Shown here piece after piece: positions 1 to 8,668 of a stretch of DNA of 55,088 nucleotides. This DNA comes from Eubacterium sp. An11 (lineage in GTDB: Bacteria; Bacillota; Clostridia; Lachnospirales; Lachnospiraceae). Where the stretch lies: assembly GCF_002161065.1 (NCBI RefSeq), contig NZ_NFLV01000021.1, forward strand, positions 1 through 55,088. Direction: 5' to 3'. The stretch's first letter is position 1, and each line of letters starts with the position of its first letter. A program made the position numbers and the translations under genes. Under the pieces are notes generated by a model. That model had not been told where the DNA came from, ran no database searches, and saw nothing but the letters and a program-made list of their open reading frames with translations.

Positions 1-327
1 GGATTTTTGCAAAGGTGGAACAAAGATTTTTCCAATATACAGATGCCATTCGGAGTGCATACAGTTTCCGACCGCGAGCTGTGAGGGAGGACTGTCTAAG
101 ACCTGGAGAAAGCAGGGAGTAGGATGAAAAAAGGGATATCTCTCGTGTTTACACGAGGAGCAGGCCTTTTTTCATCCTGTAAGGCGCAGCCGAAACCGCT
201 TTGCAGTTTCTCCCTGCTGATCAGAAAACATCAGCAGTCCGAGTGAGGGTCGAGTCGGGAGGAACTGTATGAAAACGAATGGCATCGTCTGATATATGAG
301 AAATCTGTTACCACCTTTGCAAATCCC
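1..327. repeat. Structured repeat module (E0), possibly cut by the window edge
   Basis: The ends are near-identical inverted repeats: GGATTTTTGCAAAGGTGG at 1-18 and CCACCTTTGCAAATCCC at 311-327. Inside, the arm GATGCCATTCG (42-52) plus GCATACAGTT (57-66) pairs with AACTGTATG (263-271) and CGAATGGCATC (276-286). A 14-bp perfect stem joins 121-134 to 165-178 and encloses a second stem, CTCGTGT/ACACGAG. The conserved core pieces ACCGCGAGCTGTGAGGGAGG (71-90) and GTCCGAGTGAGGGTCGAG (237-254) recur, inverted, at 22767-22983. It has no coding potential. Its right end lies three bases beyond the stop codon of the minus-strand gene at 331-687. The element may continue left of the window. Confidence 0.75.
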
Positions 328-330
328 AAT

Positions 331-687
331 TTACTGAAATCTCTCCTCGTACTCTTTCTCTTTAAATCCCACCAGTACATAGTCATCCGCCACGATCAGC
401 GGACGTTTTACCAGCATACCGTCTGTGGCAAGAAGATCGTACTGTTCTTCTTCGCTCATGTTTGGCAGGCGGTCTTTGATGTTATTATTCCGGTAAATTT
501 GTCCACTGGTATTGAAGAATCGTTTCAGCGGAAGTCCGCTTTTTTCATGCCAGAGTTTCAGCTCTTCGGCTTTTGGATTATCTTCCACGATGTGACGGTC
601 AATGAATTCCACACCATGATCTTCCAGCCATTTTTTTGCTTTTTTACATGTGCTGCATTTTGGATATTCGATAAATAAAACGCTCAT
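331..687 (-). CDS. ArsC/Spx-family thioredoxin-fold protein
   Basis: A 118-residue cytoplasmic protein of the ArsC/Spx/YffB family, which are thioredoxin-fold proteins that reduce arsenate or glutathionylated substrates or bind RNA polymerase. The N-terminal active-site loop reads YPKCSTCKKAKKWL, a CxxC arrangement as in Spx and YffB-like members. The helical middle and the late RPLIV motif (about residue 95) are typical of the family, and length is normal. The ATG at 687 has an AAGGG-type ribosome site seven bases upstream. No arsR or acr3 gene is near, so a dedicated arsenic role is not supported. Whether it is an Spx-like regulator or a reductase cannot be decided here. Confidence 0.85.
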   Translation of the reverse strand: MSVLFIEYPKCSTCKKAKKWLEDHGVEFIDRHIVEDNPKAEELKLWHEKSGLPLKRFFNTSGQIYRNNNIKDRLPNMSEEEQYDLLATDGMLVKRPLIVADDYVLVGFKEKEYEERFQ

Positions 688-749
688 TTTTTTCCCTTTC
701 TCCGTTCTTTATATATTCTGATATATTCTGGATTTACAGTTATAGTTCT

Positions 750-1439
750 CTATGACTGACCCTGATGAATATTTTCAATCTGCCAGTCAATCGGCTCAAT
801 CTGATGAAACTTCAGAAATTCGTTGGCCTGACTGAAATGACGGCATCCAAAGAAGCCACGATAAGCAGACAGCGGACTTGGATGCGGTGCCTCCAGGATC
901 AGATGTTTTGGATTATTTAACATAGACTTTTTGCTCTGCGCCGGACGTCCCCAGAGCATGAAGACAATGGGCCGATCCTGTTCATTTAATACCCGGATGG
1001 CTGCGTCAGTGAATTCCTCCCAGCCAATGCCCCTGTGTGAATTGGCCTGATGGGCACGGACAGTCAATACGGTATTAAGAAGAAGGACTCCCTGCTTCGC
1101 CCATTTGACCAGATATCCGTTGTCCGGAATGTAACAGCCCAGGTCATCATGAAGCTCCTGATAAATATTGACCAATGACGGCGGAATTTCCACATCCGGT
1201 TTTACAGAAAAACAGAGTCCGTGAGCCTGTCCGTTATTATGATACGGATCCTGTCCCAGAATGACAACTTTCACATCTTTTAATGGTGTCAGATGAAATG
1301 CATTGAAAATATCGTCAGCTGGCGGAAAAATCTCTCTCTCCCGGTACTCCTGATTAATCTTATTGTACAGTTCCCGGTAATAAGGTTTGCTGTACTCTCC
1401 TTTCAGGGCTTCCGCCCAGTCGTTACTGATTGCTGCCAT
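750..1439 (-). CDS. ung: Uracil-DNA glycosylase, family 1
   Basis: Removes uracil from DNA as the first step of base-excision repair. The 229-residue product carries GQDPYH with the catalytic Asp, the uracil-pocket stretch around GLCFSV, and HPSPLSAYRGFFGCRHFS with the leucine-intercalation loop and catalytic His. The open frame continues upstream to 1718, adding 93 residues, but that extension is translated from the tandem repeat at 1475-1976, has no similarity to Ung proteins, and shifts frame between repeat copies. I therefore choose the ATG at 1439 (MAAISNDW), which has an AGAGAGGG ribosome site. The protein is otherwise full length and intact. Confidence 0.95.
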   Translation of the reverse strand: MAAISNDWAEALKGEYSKPYYRELYNKINQEYREREIFPPADDIFNAFHLTPLKDVKVVILGQDPYHNNGQAHGLCFSVKPDVEIPPSLVNIYQELHDDLGCYIPDNGYLVKWAKQGVLLLNTVLTVRAHQANSHRGIGWEEFTDAAIRVLNEQDRPIVFMLWGRPAQSKKSMLNNPKHLILEAPHPSPLSAYRGFFGCRHFSQANEFLKFHQIEPIDWQIENIHQGQS

Positions 1440-1474
1440 CGTTTGTCCCTCTCTTTCGTACTCATCTAAAATAC

Positions 1475-1976
1475 CGGATGCCTCCGTGCTTCGCACTCCC
1501 GCCTCCCCGCGGAGCGTTTCCCCTTTTTTGTTGGGAATGCTGGATGCCTCCGTGCTTCGCACTCCCGCCATCCTCCGGGAGCATTCGCATTCCGAGCTTC
1601 CTCTCTCCATGCTCATGTTCCCTTGCCCGTCCGCTGTCCGGGGCTTTCTTTTACCAATAGAGTTTCGCTTGCGAAACTCCTGCGCCGAACGCGGTCGCTG
1701 CAAGCGACTTAATTCCATTCGCGTGAGTGCGCCCCCCGCGGAGCGTTTCCCCTTTTTTGTTGGGAATGCCGGATGCCTCCGTGCTTCGCACTCCCGCCAT
1801 CCTCCGGGAGCATTCGCATTCCGAGCTTCCGCTCTCCATGCTCATGTTCCCTTGCCCGTCCGCTGTCCGGGGCTTTCTTTTACCAATAGAGTTTCGCTTG
1901 CGAAACTCCTGCGCCGAACGCGGTCGCTGCAAGCGACTTAATTCCCTTCGCGTGAGTGCGCCCCCCGCGGAGCGTT
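1475..1976. repeat. Tandem 229-bp direct repeat, two copies plus partials
   Basis: Two copies of exactly 229 bp (1512-1740 and 1741-1969) differ at about three positions. They are followed by the first bases of a third copy (1970-1976) and preceded by a partial copy (about 1475-1511) holding only the GGATGCCTCCGTGCTTCGCA segment. Each unit contains a perfect palindrome GAGTTTCGCTTGCGAAACTC (1661-1680 and 1890-1909) and a GGTCGCTGCAAGCGACT hairpin. It lies between eutP and ung on the minus strand, so it forms part of the ung 5' region. The period is not a multiple of three, and the open frames running through it on both strands look accidental. Confidence 0.93.
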
Positions 1977-2047
1977 TTTCTGCAAAAATCCTTTTGGAAT
2001 TTTTGCAGAAAAAAACTGCTATAATACATGCATTATATTATAGCAGT
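1976..2047 (-). terminator. Double hairpin terminator after eutP
   Basis: Read on the minus strand, ACTGCTATAATA (complement of 2036-2047) pairs with 2015-2026 and is followed by TTTTTTTC, a classical intrinsic terminator. A second long A/T-rich hairpin, with TTCTGCAAAAAT arms, follows at 1976-2014. The pair closes the eutS-eutP transcript and separates it from the repeat and ung. Confidence 0.85.
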
Positions 2048-2125
2048 CTTTTTATGTATTGACCAGTATTCCTTTATATGATCGAAAAGTCCTTCCGGTA
2101 AAGCCAAATTCTTCGGGGCTTCTTC

Positions 2126-2644
2126 TCATATTCTTAAGGTGTGTTTTTCACTTTCACCTGGCCCAAACCCAAGTTTATCGTATTCTGCCTTGGCAACCTC
2201 CCATGGAAGTATGTCAACCGGCTGTTTGAGATATTCTAATATATCTGCAATACCTTCTCCAGTATACGCGCTTGTAAAGAATATCTTTTTGCATCCGGCT
2301 AATCTCAACCACTCGGCAGCCTGTTCGGGATTTGCAGCCCAATGGTCAATCTTGGTTACAACACCAACCACTTCCCTGTTGCTGACAGAAACAACATTTG
2401 GCGGATATAATGAAAACGGCTCTATGGCGCTCATGAGCAGACCGATAATGTCTGCCTCGCAGCCATAAATCGCCAGTGCGGCTGACAATTCTTTTGTCTC
2501 CGCATACTCGCCCGGCGTGTCAATGATCACATCGTAATGATTGACATACTGGGTCTTATGATATGTGATTTTCTCACCTTTCATTGCCTGCATGATCGTA
2601 GTCTTTCCAGATTCGCTGCGACCTACAAACATAATTTTACGCAT
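2126..2644 (-). CDS. eutP: EutP/PduV-family microcompartment-associated GTPase-like protein
   Basis: A 172-residue small P-loop protein of the EutP/PduV family, found with bacterial microcompartment operons; PduV is implicated in compartment positioning. The Walker A motif is GRSESGKTT at residues 8-16, the G3-like segment is DTPGEY, and the G4 position reads TKID. It starts 11 bases after the eutS-like stop codon, and the ribosome site AAGGTGAGG overlaps that stop, so the two are co-transcribed. No other ethanolamine or propanediol genes are present within 50 kb on the right. The gene symbol reflects family membership only. Confidence 0.9.
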   Translation of the reverse strand: MRKIMFVGRSESGKTTIMQAMKGEKITYHKTQYVNHYDVIIDTPGEYAETKELSAALAIYGCEADIIGLLMSAIEPFSLYPPNVVSVSNREVVGVVTKIDHWAANPEQAAEWLRLAGCKKIFFTSAYTGEGIADILEYLKQPVDILPWEVAKAEYDKLGFGPGESEKHTLRI

Positions 2645-2655
2645 CTGACCTCACC

Positions 2656-3039
2656 TTACTTTTTCGTAACAGGGCAGGTAGCATATCCTAAATCATTCTG
2701 GAAATAGTGAATCACAGCCTGTACAGCGGACTCTACAGCGGAAATACGTCCTGTCAAAATCAATGTGCCGCTGAAACGGTCAACGAAACCTAAATAAACA
2801 TCACCGCTCTTGATGGCAATATCAGCGCCGATTACAGCGGACTCACTTGGAGTTACCGTGATAATTCCAATGGCTGAGCGCTCAAAATCGATATCCGGAT
2901 TCAAGCCCAGCTTACGATATACAATCGGCTTCGGACTTGTCACAACATGAGCGAGTGTAATCTGTCGTCCCGGTACTGTCTCCTGAATAATTCGAAGTCT
3001 TCCTTCCGCATCTTTTGGCAATAAATCTCTAATATCCAT
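2656..3039 (-). CDS. eutS: EutS/PduU-type BMC shell protein
   Basis: A 127-residue shell protein with one circularly permuted BMC domain of the EutS/PduU kind. These form hexameric facet tiles with an N-terminal beta-barrel cap over the pore. Diagnostic segments are RIIQETVPGRQITLAH near residue 17, AIGIITVTPSESAVIGADIA near residue 76, and DVYLGFVDRFSGTLILTGRI. The N-terminus is about 16 residues longer than classical EutS, and an insert near residues 44-56 (KLGLNPDIDF) aligns poorly. The ATG at 3039 has a GGAG site. It is the only shell protein in the window, so on its own it cannot build a compartment. Confidence 0.92.
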   Translation of the reverse strand: MDIRDLLPKDAEGRLRIIQETVPGRQITLAHVVTSPKPIVYRKLGLNPDIDFERSAIGIITVTPSESAVIGADIAIKSGDVYLGFVDRFSGTLILTGRISAVESAVQAVIHYFQNDLGYATCPVTKK

Positions 3040-3198
3040 CTTTTCCGCTCCTTCATTCTATATTTGTCACGTCGTTTCTAAAAATCACACACGTATGATG
3101 CAATATCGGAACTGCAACATCATAGTAAGATTATAACACAATCATTTTCAATATTCTATAAAAAAATTGGACATTTCCTGCCTTTCCTTGGTTGATTC

Positions 3199-3227
3199 TT
3201 GATATATTTTACAAAAAAGAGTACACT
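3199..3227 (+). promoter_or_regulatory. Predicted sigma-A promoter for metF
   Basis: TTGATA (3199-3204), a 17-bp spacer and TACACT (3222-3227) lie about 50 bases before the metF start. The rest of 3040-3198 is A/T-rich and shows no recognisable riboswitch. Confidence 0.6.
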
Positions 3228-3277
3228 ATCAACAAGAAAAAACAGCAAACTGCAATACAAAGAACAGGAGATTACCC

Positions 3278-4129
3278 ATGAAACACTCTTCTATTTTTCA
3301 ATCTGACTCAAATATATCTTTCGAGATCTTTCCTCCGAAGAAATGGGAAAGTTTCCCGAATCTCTATGAGACTCTGGATGCCTTAAAGGAGCTGCATCCT
3401 TCCTTTATCAGCTGTACATACGGCGCCGGCGGCAGCAACAGCAAAAAGACTGCGGAGATTGTCTCCTACATTCAAAATACCCTGGGCATCGAGGGCATCG
3501 CCCATCTGACCTGCGCCGCCCTCACGGAGGAAAGCTTTTTATCCACCATCCGCACTTTCCAGCAGAAAGGTATCCACAATGTGCTGGCCCTGCGCGGGGA
3601 TAAACCGGCGGACATGACCGACGAAGCTTTTCAGTCGAGAGTTTACCAGCATCCTTCTGAACTGATCCCGGCTCTCAAAGACGCCGGCTTCACGGTAGCC
3701 GCCGCCTGCTATCCGGAAAAGCATTTCGAATCTGCGGACATGGGAGAAGATTTATTCTTTCTCAAACATAAGGTGGGCCAGGGCGCGGATTTTCTCATCA
3801 GCCAGCTGTTCTTCGACAACGATATTTTCTATCGGTTTCTGGAAATGTGTGAAAAGGCCGGTATCCATGTACCTGTGGAGGCGGGTATCATGCCCATCAC
3901 CAGCGCAAAGATGATCGGCACCACTATCAATCTCTCCGGAGCCAGCATCCCCAAATCCATGTCCGACCTGCTGGCCAGATATCAGGATTCTCCGGATGAT
4001 ATGCGAAAAGCCGGCATTGATTACGCCATAAGGCAGATTCAGGATCTGCAGTCCCATGATGCGGACGGCATACACATTTACACCATGAACCATGCCGATG
4101 TGGCCAAAGAGATCTGCAAGGCCCTGTAA
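3278..4129 (+). CDS. metF: 5,10-methylenetetrahydrofolate reductase
   Basis: Reduces methylene-THF to methyl-THF for methionine synthesis or, in acetogens, the methyl branch of the Wood-Ljungdahl pathway. The 283-residue protein is a full-length FAD-binding TIM barrel: FEIFPPK holds the catalytic Glu (about residue 16), SCTYGAGGS is the folate/FAD loop, ALRGD is near residue 104, and ISQLFFDN and PVEAGIMPITS follow later. The start ATG at 3278 has AGGAG seven bases upstream. It is monocistronic. No metV or other acetogenesis genes are next to it, so a biosynthetic role is the simpler reading. A G/C-rich imperfect hairpin near 4208-4260 followed by a T-rich run may be its terminator, overlapping the thrS 3' end. 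Confidence 0.95.
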   Translation: MKHSSIFQSDSNISFEIFPPKKWESFPNLYETLDALKELHPSFISCTYGAGGSNSKKTAEIVSYIQNTLGIEGIAHLTCAALTEESFLSTIRTFQQKGIHNVLALRGDKPADMTDEAFQSRVYQHPSELIPALKDAGFTVAAACYPEKHFESADMGEDLFFLKHKVGQGADFLISQLFFDNDIFYRFLEMCEKAGIHVPVEAGIMPITSAKMIGTTINLSGASIPKSMSDLLARYQDSPDDMRKAGIDYAIRQIQDLQSHDADGIHIYTMNHADVAKEICKAL

Positions 4130-4274
4130 ATTTTTATCCTCTTTGTGGAAACGCATCATCCATGCGGCGCAGAGGGAAATACATCTGCGGCATATTATAA
4201 TCTCAAAAACAGGCAGACGCCCGGGAGCTGAACTTTCACTCCACAGGCGCCTGCTGTCTGTTCCTTTTATATTC

Positions 4275-6242
4275 TTATTTCTGTTTTTCTTCCGGTACTT
4301 CTTCTTTCCGGATCTCTTTAGTGCGGATTTCCTCACAGATAGCGGTGATAAAATCGGATAATGGTTTCTGTCCCTCGTCTCCGGCAAACCGGCTTCTCAC
4401 AGAAACAGAACCTTCCTCCTGTTCTTTCGCACCTACTACCAGCATGTACGGAATCTTGGCAAGACGGGCTTCGCGAATCTTGTATCCGATCTTCTCGGAA
4501 CGGTTATCCACAGTGCTCAGGATACCGTTTCTCTTTAATACACGATTGACCTCCTCGGCATAATCGGCGTATTTTTCAGAGATCGGCAGCACACGCACCT
4601 GTTCCGGGCAGAGCCAGGTCGGGAACTTGCCGGCATATTTCTCGATGAGCCATGCAAGCGTTCTCTCATAACAGCCCATGGAAGTTCTGTGGATCACGTA
4701 CGGACGCTGCTTGTCGCCATTCTGGTCAATATAGTACATGTCAAAGTTCTCAGCAATAGCACAGTCTAACTGAATAGTGATCATGGTATCTTCCTTGCCA
4801 TATACGTTTTTAGCCTGAATATCAATCTTCGGACCGTAGAAAGCGGCTTCTCCTTCTGCTTCCACAAATGGCACGCCGGATTCCACCAGAATATGACGGA
4901 TCTGATCCTGTGCGCTCTCCCAGTATTCATCATCCCCCAGATACTTCTCTTTATTGTTCGGGTCCCATTTGGACAGACGGTAAGTCACATCATCCTGTAC
5001 GCCGAGAACAGTGAGACAGTACTGCGCCAGCTTCAGACAATTCTTCAGCTCTTCATTGGCCTGATCCGGACGAACGATCAGATGTCCCTCGGAAATGGTA
5101 AACTGACGCACACGGGTCAGTCCGTGCATCTCGCCGGAATCCTCATTACGGAATAAAGTAGAGGTCTCGCTCATACGGTACGGCAGATCACGATAGGACT
5201 TCTGAGTATTCTTATAGCAGTAGTACTGGAACGGACAGGTCATCGGACGCAGCGCCAGCACTTCCTTGTCTTTCTCCTCATCGCCAAGAACAAACATGCC
5301 TTCTTTATAATGATCCCAGTGACCGGAAATCTTATAAAGATCACTCTTTGCCATCAGCGGAGTCTTGGTGCGGACATAGCCCCACTCATTATCCTCCAGG
5401 TCCTCAATCCATCTCTGCAATGTCTGGATGATCTTTGCACCCTTCGGCAGAAGCAGCGGAAGGCCCTGTCCCACCACATCCACAGTGGTAAATAACTCCA
5501 TCTCTCTTCCGAGACGGTTATGGTCGCGGAGCTTGATCTCCTCCAGATATTTCAGACGTTCTTCCAGATCTGCTTTCTTTGTGTAGGCTGTACCGTAAAT
5601 ACGAGTCAGCATCTTATTATGCTCATCGCCCCTCCAGTAAGCACCTGAGGAAGAGGTCAGTTTAAACGCCTTGATATTCTTCAGGTTCATCAAATGCGGT
5701 CCCGCGCAGAGATCTGTAAAGTCTCCCTGACGGTAAAAGCTGATGACCGCGTCTTCCGGCAGATCCTCGATAAGCTCCACCTTGTAAGGTTCATCCTTTT
5801 CCTTCATAAATGCGATGGCTTCCTCTCTCGGCAGTTCAAACCGCTCGATGACCGGATTCTCCTTGATGACCTTCTTCATCTCTTTTTCAATGGCATCCAG
5901 ATCTTCACGGGAAAGCGGCGCCATATCAAAATCATAGTAAAATCCTTCCTCAATGGCCGGTCCAATGGCAAGCTTTGCCTCCGGGTAGAGACGCTTCACC
6001 GCCTGCGCCAGCACATGGGAAGCGGTGTGGCGGAACGCCAGCTTACCCTTATCATCCTGGAAAGTGAGTATATTTAAATCACAGTCATGATCAATTACTG
6101 TACGCAGGTCCACCGTCTCGCCATTCACTTCTCCGGCGCAGGCGTTTCTGGCCAGACCTTCGCTGATATCCTTTGCAATGTCCAGAACGGACATCGGCTG
6201 ATCATATTCTTTTTCTGAACCGTCTTTTAATCGAATAATCAT
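4275..6242 (-). CDS. thrS: Threonyl-tRNA synthetase
   Basis: Charges tRNA-Thr. The 655-residue product shows the normal bacterial order: TGS domain (1-62), editing domain with HTASH (72-76) and LCAGPH (near 180), class II catalytic core with motif 2 around LFRNEDSGEMHGLTRVRQF, and a C-terminal anticodon-binding domain ending near 640. A short charged tail rich in Glu and Lys closes the protein. The ATG at 6242 has an AGAAGGAG site. Many Firmicutes control thrS with a T-box leader, but no AGGGTGGNACCGCG-type T-box sequence is visible in the 270 bases upstream. Confidence 0.98.
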   Translation of the reverse strand: MIIRLKDGSEKEYDQPMSVLDIAKDISEGLARNACAGEVNGETVDLRTVIDHDCDLNILTFQDDKGKLAFRHTASHVLAQAVKRLYPEAKLAIGPAIEEGFYYDFDMAPLSREDLDAIEKEMKKVIKENPVIERFELPREEAIAFMKEKDEPYKVELIEDLPEDAVISFYRQGDFTDLCAGPHLMNLKNIKAFKLTSSSGAYWRGDEHNKMLTRIYGTAYTKKADLEERLKYLEEIKLRDHNRLGREMELFTTVDVVGQGLPLLLPKGAKIIQTLQRWIEDLEDNEWGYVRTKTPLMAKSDLYKISGHWDHYKEGMFVLGDEEKDKEVLALRPMTCPFQYYCYKNTQKSYRDLPYRMSETSTLFRNEDSGEMHGLTRVRQFTISEGHLIVRPDQANEELKNCLKLAQYCLTVLGVQDDVTYRLSKWDPNNKEKYLGDDEYWESAQDQIRHILVESGVPFVEAEGEAAFYGPKIDIQAKNVYGKEDTMITIQLDCAIAENFDMYYIDQNGDKQRPYVIHRTSMGCYERTLAWLIEKYAGKFPTWLCPEQVRVLPISEKYADYAEEVNRVLKRNGILSTVDNRSEKIGYKIREARLAKIPYMLVVGAKEQEEGSVSVRSRFAGDEGQKPLSDFITAICEEIRTKEIRKEEVPEEKQK

Positions 6243-6297
6243 TACTTTCTCCTTCTATTATATATAGTCGTCACTGTCAGCATTTTTGCTAAAGCTT

Positions 6298-6326
6298 ATT
6301 CTATCAAATAAATTCCTGTCATTCAA
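6298..6326 (-). promoter_or_regulatory. Predicted sigma-A promoter for thrS
   Basis: On the minus strand TTGAAT (complement of 6321-6326), a 17-bp spacer and TAGAAT (complement of 6298-6303) precede the thrS start by about 55 bases, leaving no room for a T-box antiterminator. Confidence 0.6.
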
Positions 6327-6410
6327 CTGAATTTTTCACCAAAACTCTCCCCGGCATACCACAGACCTGTGACATCGCAGGACAGGGTACCTTGCCTTGT
6401 TATTCCGGCA

Positions 6411-6445
6411 CAAAAAATGCCGCCCGTCGCCGGACAGCATTTTTA
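6411..6445 (-). terminator. Intrinsic terminator after glmS
   Basis: On the minus strand an 11-bp stem (AATGCTGTCCG / CGGGCGGCATT, with two G-U pairs) with a GCGA tetraloop is followed by TTTTTTG. It is about 70 bases downstream of the glmS stop codon. Confidence 0.88.
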
Positions 6446-6514
6446 TCTTACTGTTATATTGACCTTTTTTATCGTTTTGCTCTCGCTATCTGCGTTCCGG
6501 TCTCTGTTTCCCGG

Positions 6515-8356
6515 TTATTCCACCGTCACGCTCTTGGCAAGATTCCTCGGTTTATCTACGTCAAGTCCTCTGGCCACACTCACATAATATCCCATGAGCT
6601 GCAACGGCACGATGGCCACGCTGGTGGTAAAATGTGGGTCAGTCTTCGGAGTGTAGACTACAAAGTCCACCATATCTTCCAGATAATAATTTCCATTTTC
6701 GGTCACGCCCATGAGATAAGCGCCGCGGCTTTTGACTTCCTGCATATTACTCAGCGTTTTCTCACAGAGATTACTCTGGGTCAGCAGACCGATGACCAAA
6801 GTTCCGTCTTCAATGAGACTGATGGTCCCATGTTTAAGCTCGCCGGCGGCATAGGCCTCCGAGTGCACGTAACTGATTTCTTTCATTTTCAGACTGCCTT
6901 CCTGGCAGATGGCATAATCAAGACCACGTCCGATAAAGAAAATATCCCTGGCAGAAGCGAATTTATTGGCAAACCACTGAATCCTCTCCTTATTGGATAA
7001 AACATCGGCGATCTTTTCCGGCAGCTGCATCAGCTCATCCATCATGCTCTCAAAGGTAGTGTCATCCATCTCCCCGCGAACCCTTGCCATATGCATAGCC
7101 AGCAAATACATACAGATCAGCTGCGTGCTGTATGCCTTGGTGGTGGCAACGGCAATTTCCGGGCCGGCCAGGGTGTACATTACATGATCCGCTTCCCTGG
7201 CGATACTGGAGCCGACCACATTGACAACACTCAAAGTTCTGATTCCTCTTTTTTTCGCCAGACGGAGAGCAGCCAGACTGTCAGCGGTCTCCCCGGACTG
7301 GGAAATGATAATCACCATCGTATCCTTCGTCAGCTTCGGGCTGCGGTAACGGAATTCGGACGCCAGATCGATCTCCACCAGCACATCGGTAAGATCTTCC
7401 ATAATGTATTTTGCCGCCATTCCCACATGGTAAGCAGAACCGCAGGCCACGATAAATATTCTGTTGAATTCCCGGAATTGTTCATCGGAAATGCCCACAG
7501 CGCTCAGATCAATATTTTTATCTTTCACATAGGCGCCGATGGTATCTTTCACAGCTTTTGGCTGTTCGTGGATTTCCTTCATCATGAAATGTTCAAATCC
7601 ACCCTTTTCTGCGGACTCCGCATCCCATTTGATCGTGACCATATCCTTTTTAATCTCTTCTCTGTCGATGGTATAAAAACGTATGTCGTCTCCGGTGAGT
7701 TCCGCCATCTCCATGTTATCCAGATAATATACATTTCTGGTGTAGGAAAGGATGGCCGGCACATCAGAAGCGATGAACGCGCCGTCATCATTCTGACCGA
7801 TGATCAGCGGACTGTCCTTTCTGGCCGCGTAAATGACGCCTGGCCGGTCCATGAACATGATCCCCAGAGCGTAGGAGCCCCGGACCCTTAGAAGAGCTCC
7901 GGCCATTCCCTGCAGCGGATCGTGACCGGTCTTTTCATAATAGTAATGAATCAGTTTTGTCACTACTTCCGTGTCGGTTTCTGAATAAAAAGTATAGCCT
8001 TTATGAATTAAATGTTCTTTCAGTTCCTGATAATTTTCAATGATTCCGTTATGAACAGCCACAACCATTCTGTCATCGCTGCAGTGCGGATGCGCATTGA
8101 GCTCCGACGGCACCCCATGGGTCGCCCAGCGGGTATGGCCGATACCACATTGTCCCGGCATACTTTTCCCACCGTCTGTCTTTTCTATCAGGTTCTTCAG
8201 TCTTCCCTTCGTCTTCACAATCTCGATCTGACCGGTCTGGTCGTTGAAGGTCGCCATTCCGGCCGAATCATATCCTCTGTATTCAAGCTTTGACAAACCG
8301 TTTAATATGATCGGCGCCGCCGCTTCTTTTCCTGTATATCCAACAATTCCACACAT
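6515..8356 (-). CDS. glmS: Glutamine--fructose-6-phosphate aminotransferase (isomerizing)
   Basis: Makes glucosamine-6-phosphate, the entry step to UDP-GlcNAc and cell wall. The 613-residue protein starts MCGIVGYTG, so Cys2 is the class II glutaminase nucleophile once Met is removed. The glutaminase domain fills about residues 2-220 (HTRWATHG, HNGIIENY), followed by two SIS domains (ISQSGETADS; GRGLDYAICQEGSLKMKEISY) and the conserved C-terminus LAKSVTVE. The frame is open to 8494 but Cys must be second, and the ATG at 8356 has an AAGGAG site. I looked for a glmS ribozyme in the 140-base leader and did not find its conserved core. Confidence 0.98.
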   Translation of the reverse strand: MCGIVGYTGKEAAAPIILNGLSKLEYRGYDSAGMATFNDQTGQIEIVKTKGRLKNLIEKTDGGKSMPGQCGIGHTRWATHGVPSELNAHPHCSDDRMVVAVHNGIIENYQELKEHLIHKGYTFYSETDTEVVTKLIHYYYEKTGHDPLQGMAGALLRVRGSYALGIMFMDRPGVIYAARKDSPLIIGQNDDGAFIASDVPAILSYTRNVYYLDNMEMAELTGDDIRFYTIDREEIKKDMVTIKWDAESAEKGGFEHFMMKEIHEQPKAVKDTIGAYVKDKNIDLSAVGISDEQFREFNRIFIVACGSAYHVGMAAKYIMEDLTDVLVEIDLASEFRYRSPKLTKDTMVIIISQSGETADSLAALRLAKKRGIRTLSVVNVVGSSIAREADHVMYTLAGPEIAVATTKAYSTQLICMYLLAMHMARVRGEMDDTTFESMMDELMQLPEKIADVLSNKERIQWFANKFASARDIFFIGRGLDYAICQEGSLKMKEISYVHSEAYAAGELKHGTISLIEDGTLVIGLLTQSNLCEKTLSNMQEVKSRGAYLMGVTENGNYYLEDMVDFVVYTPKTDPHFTTSVAIVPLQLMGYYVSVARGLDVDKPRNLAKSVTVE

Positions 8357-8465
8357 GGCAATGTCTCCTTTTCTTAAATCATGACACATTGGGATTCCCT
8401 GTAAATCCGGTAATTTCATTCTCTGTACATCATATGTACTTTTCATCCGGACTTTACATTTGTTG

Positions 8466-8494
8466 AGTGTAGCACGGCAGATTGGAAAAGGCAA
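8466..8494 (-). promoter_or_regulatory. Predicted sigma-A promoter for glmS
   Basis: On the minus strand TTGCCT (complement of 8489-8494), a 17-bp spacer and TACACT (complement of 8466-8471) lie 110 bases before the glmS ATG. The gap 8357-8705 otherwise holds only the ptsH terminator. Confidence 0.6.
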
Positions 8495-8601
8495 GAATAA
8501 ATCAGACGCCGGTTTCCCGGCATTTTCGCTTTTCTGCTTTTTTTAAGCAAACCGCCCCATTTTGTTTATTATATTCAGCCGGCTCCGGGCAGGAAGCGCA
8601 A

Positions 8602-8668
8602 CATAAAAAAGAGCCGTGGCACAATGTGATCCAGCGATAACACCGCGCCCTGATGGCTCTTTTTTATG
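8602..8668 (-). terminator. Large-loop hairpin terminator after ptsH
   Basis: A perfect 14-bp inverted repeat, CATAAAAAAGAGCC (8602-8615) and GGCTCTTTTTTATG (8655-8668), encloses a 39-base G/C-rich loop. A and T runs on both sides would let it act on either strand. It lies 38 bases past the ptsH stop codon. Confidence 0.85.

Noticed and set aside
1440-1718. 93-residue N-terminal extension of uracil-DNA glycosylase
   Set aside because: It is translated repeat DNA, has no family similarity, and the ATG at 1439 has its own ribosome site and gives the usual Ung length.
1387-2062. Plus-strand open frames of 76-184 residues over the ung/eutP gap
   Set aside because: They follow the tandem repeat and the antisense of ung; composition is low-complexity, with no ribosome sites or family features.
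6243-6514. T-box leader for thrS
   Set aside because: No T-box consensus is present and the promoter leaves too short a leader.
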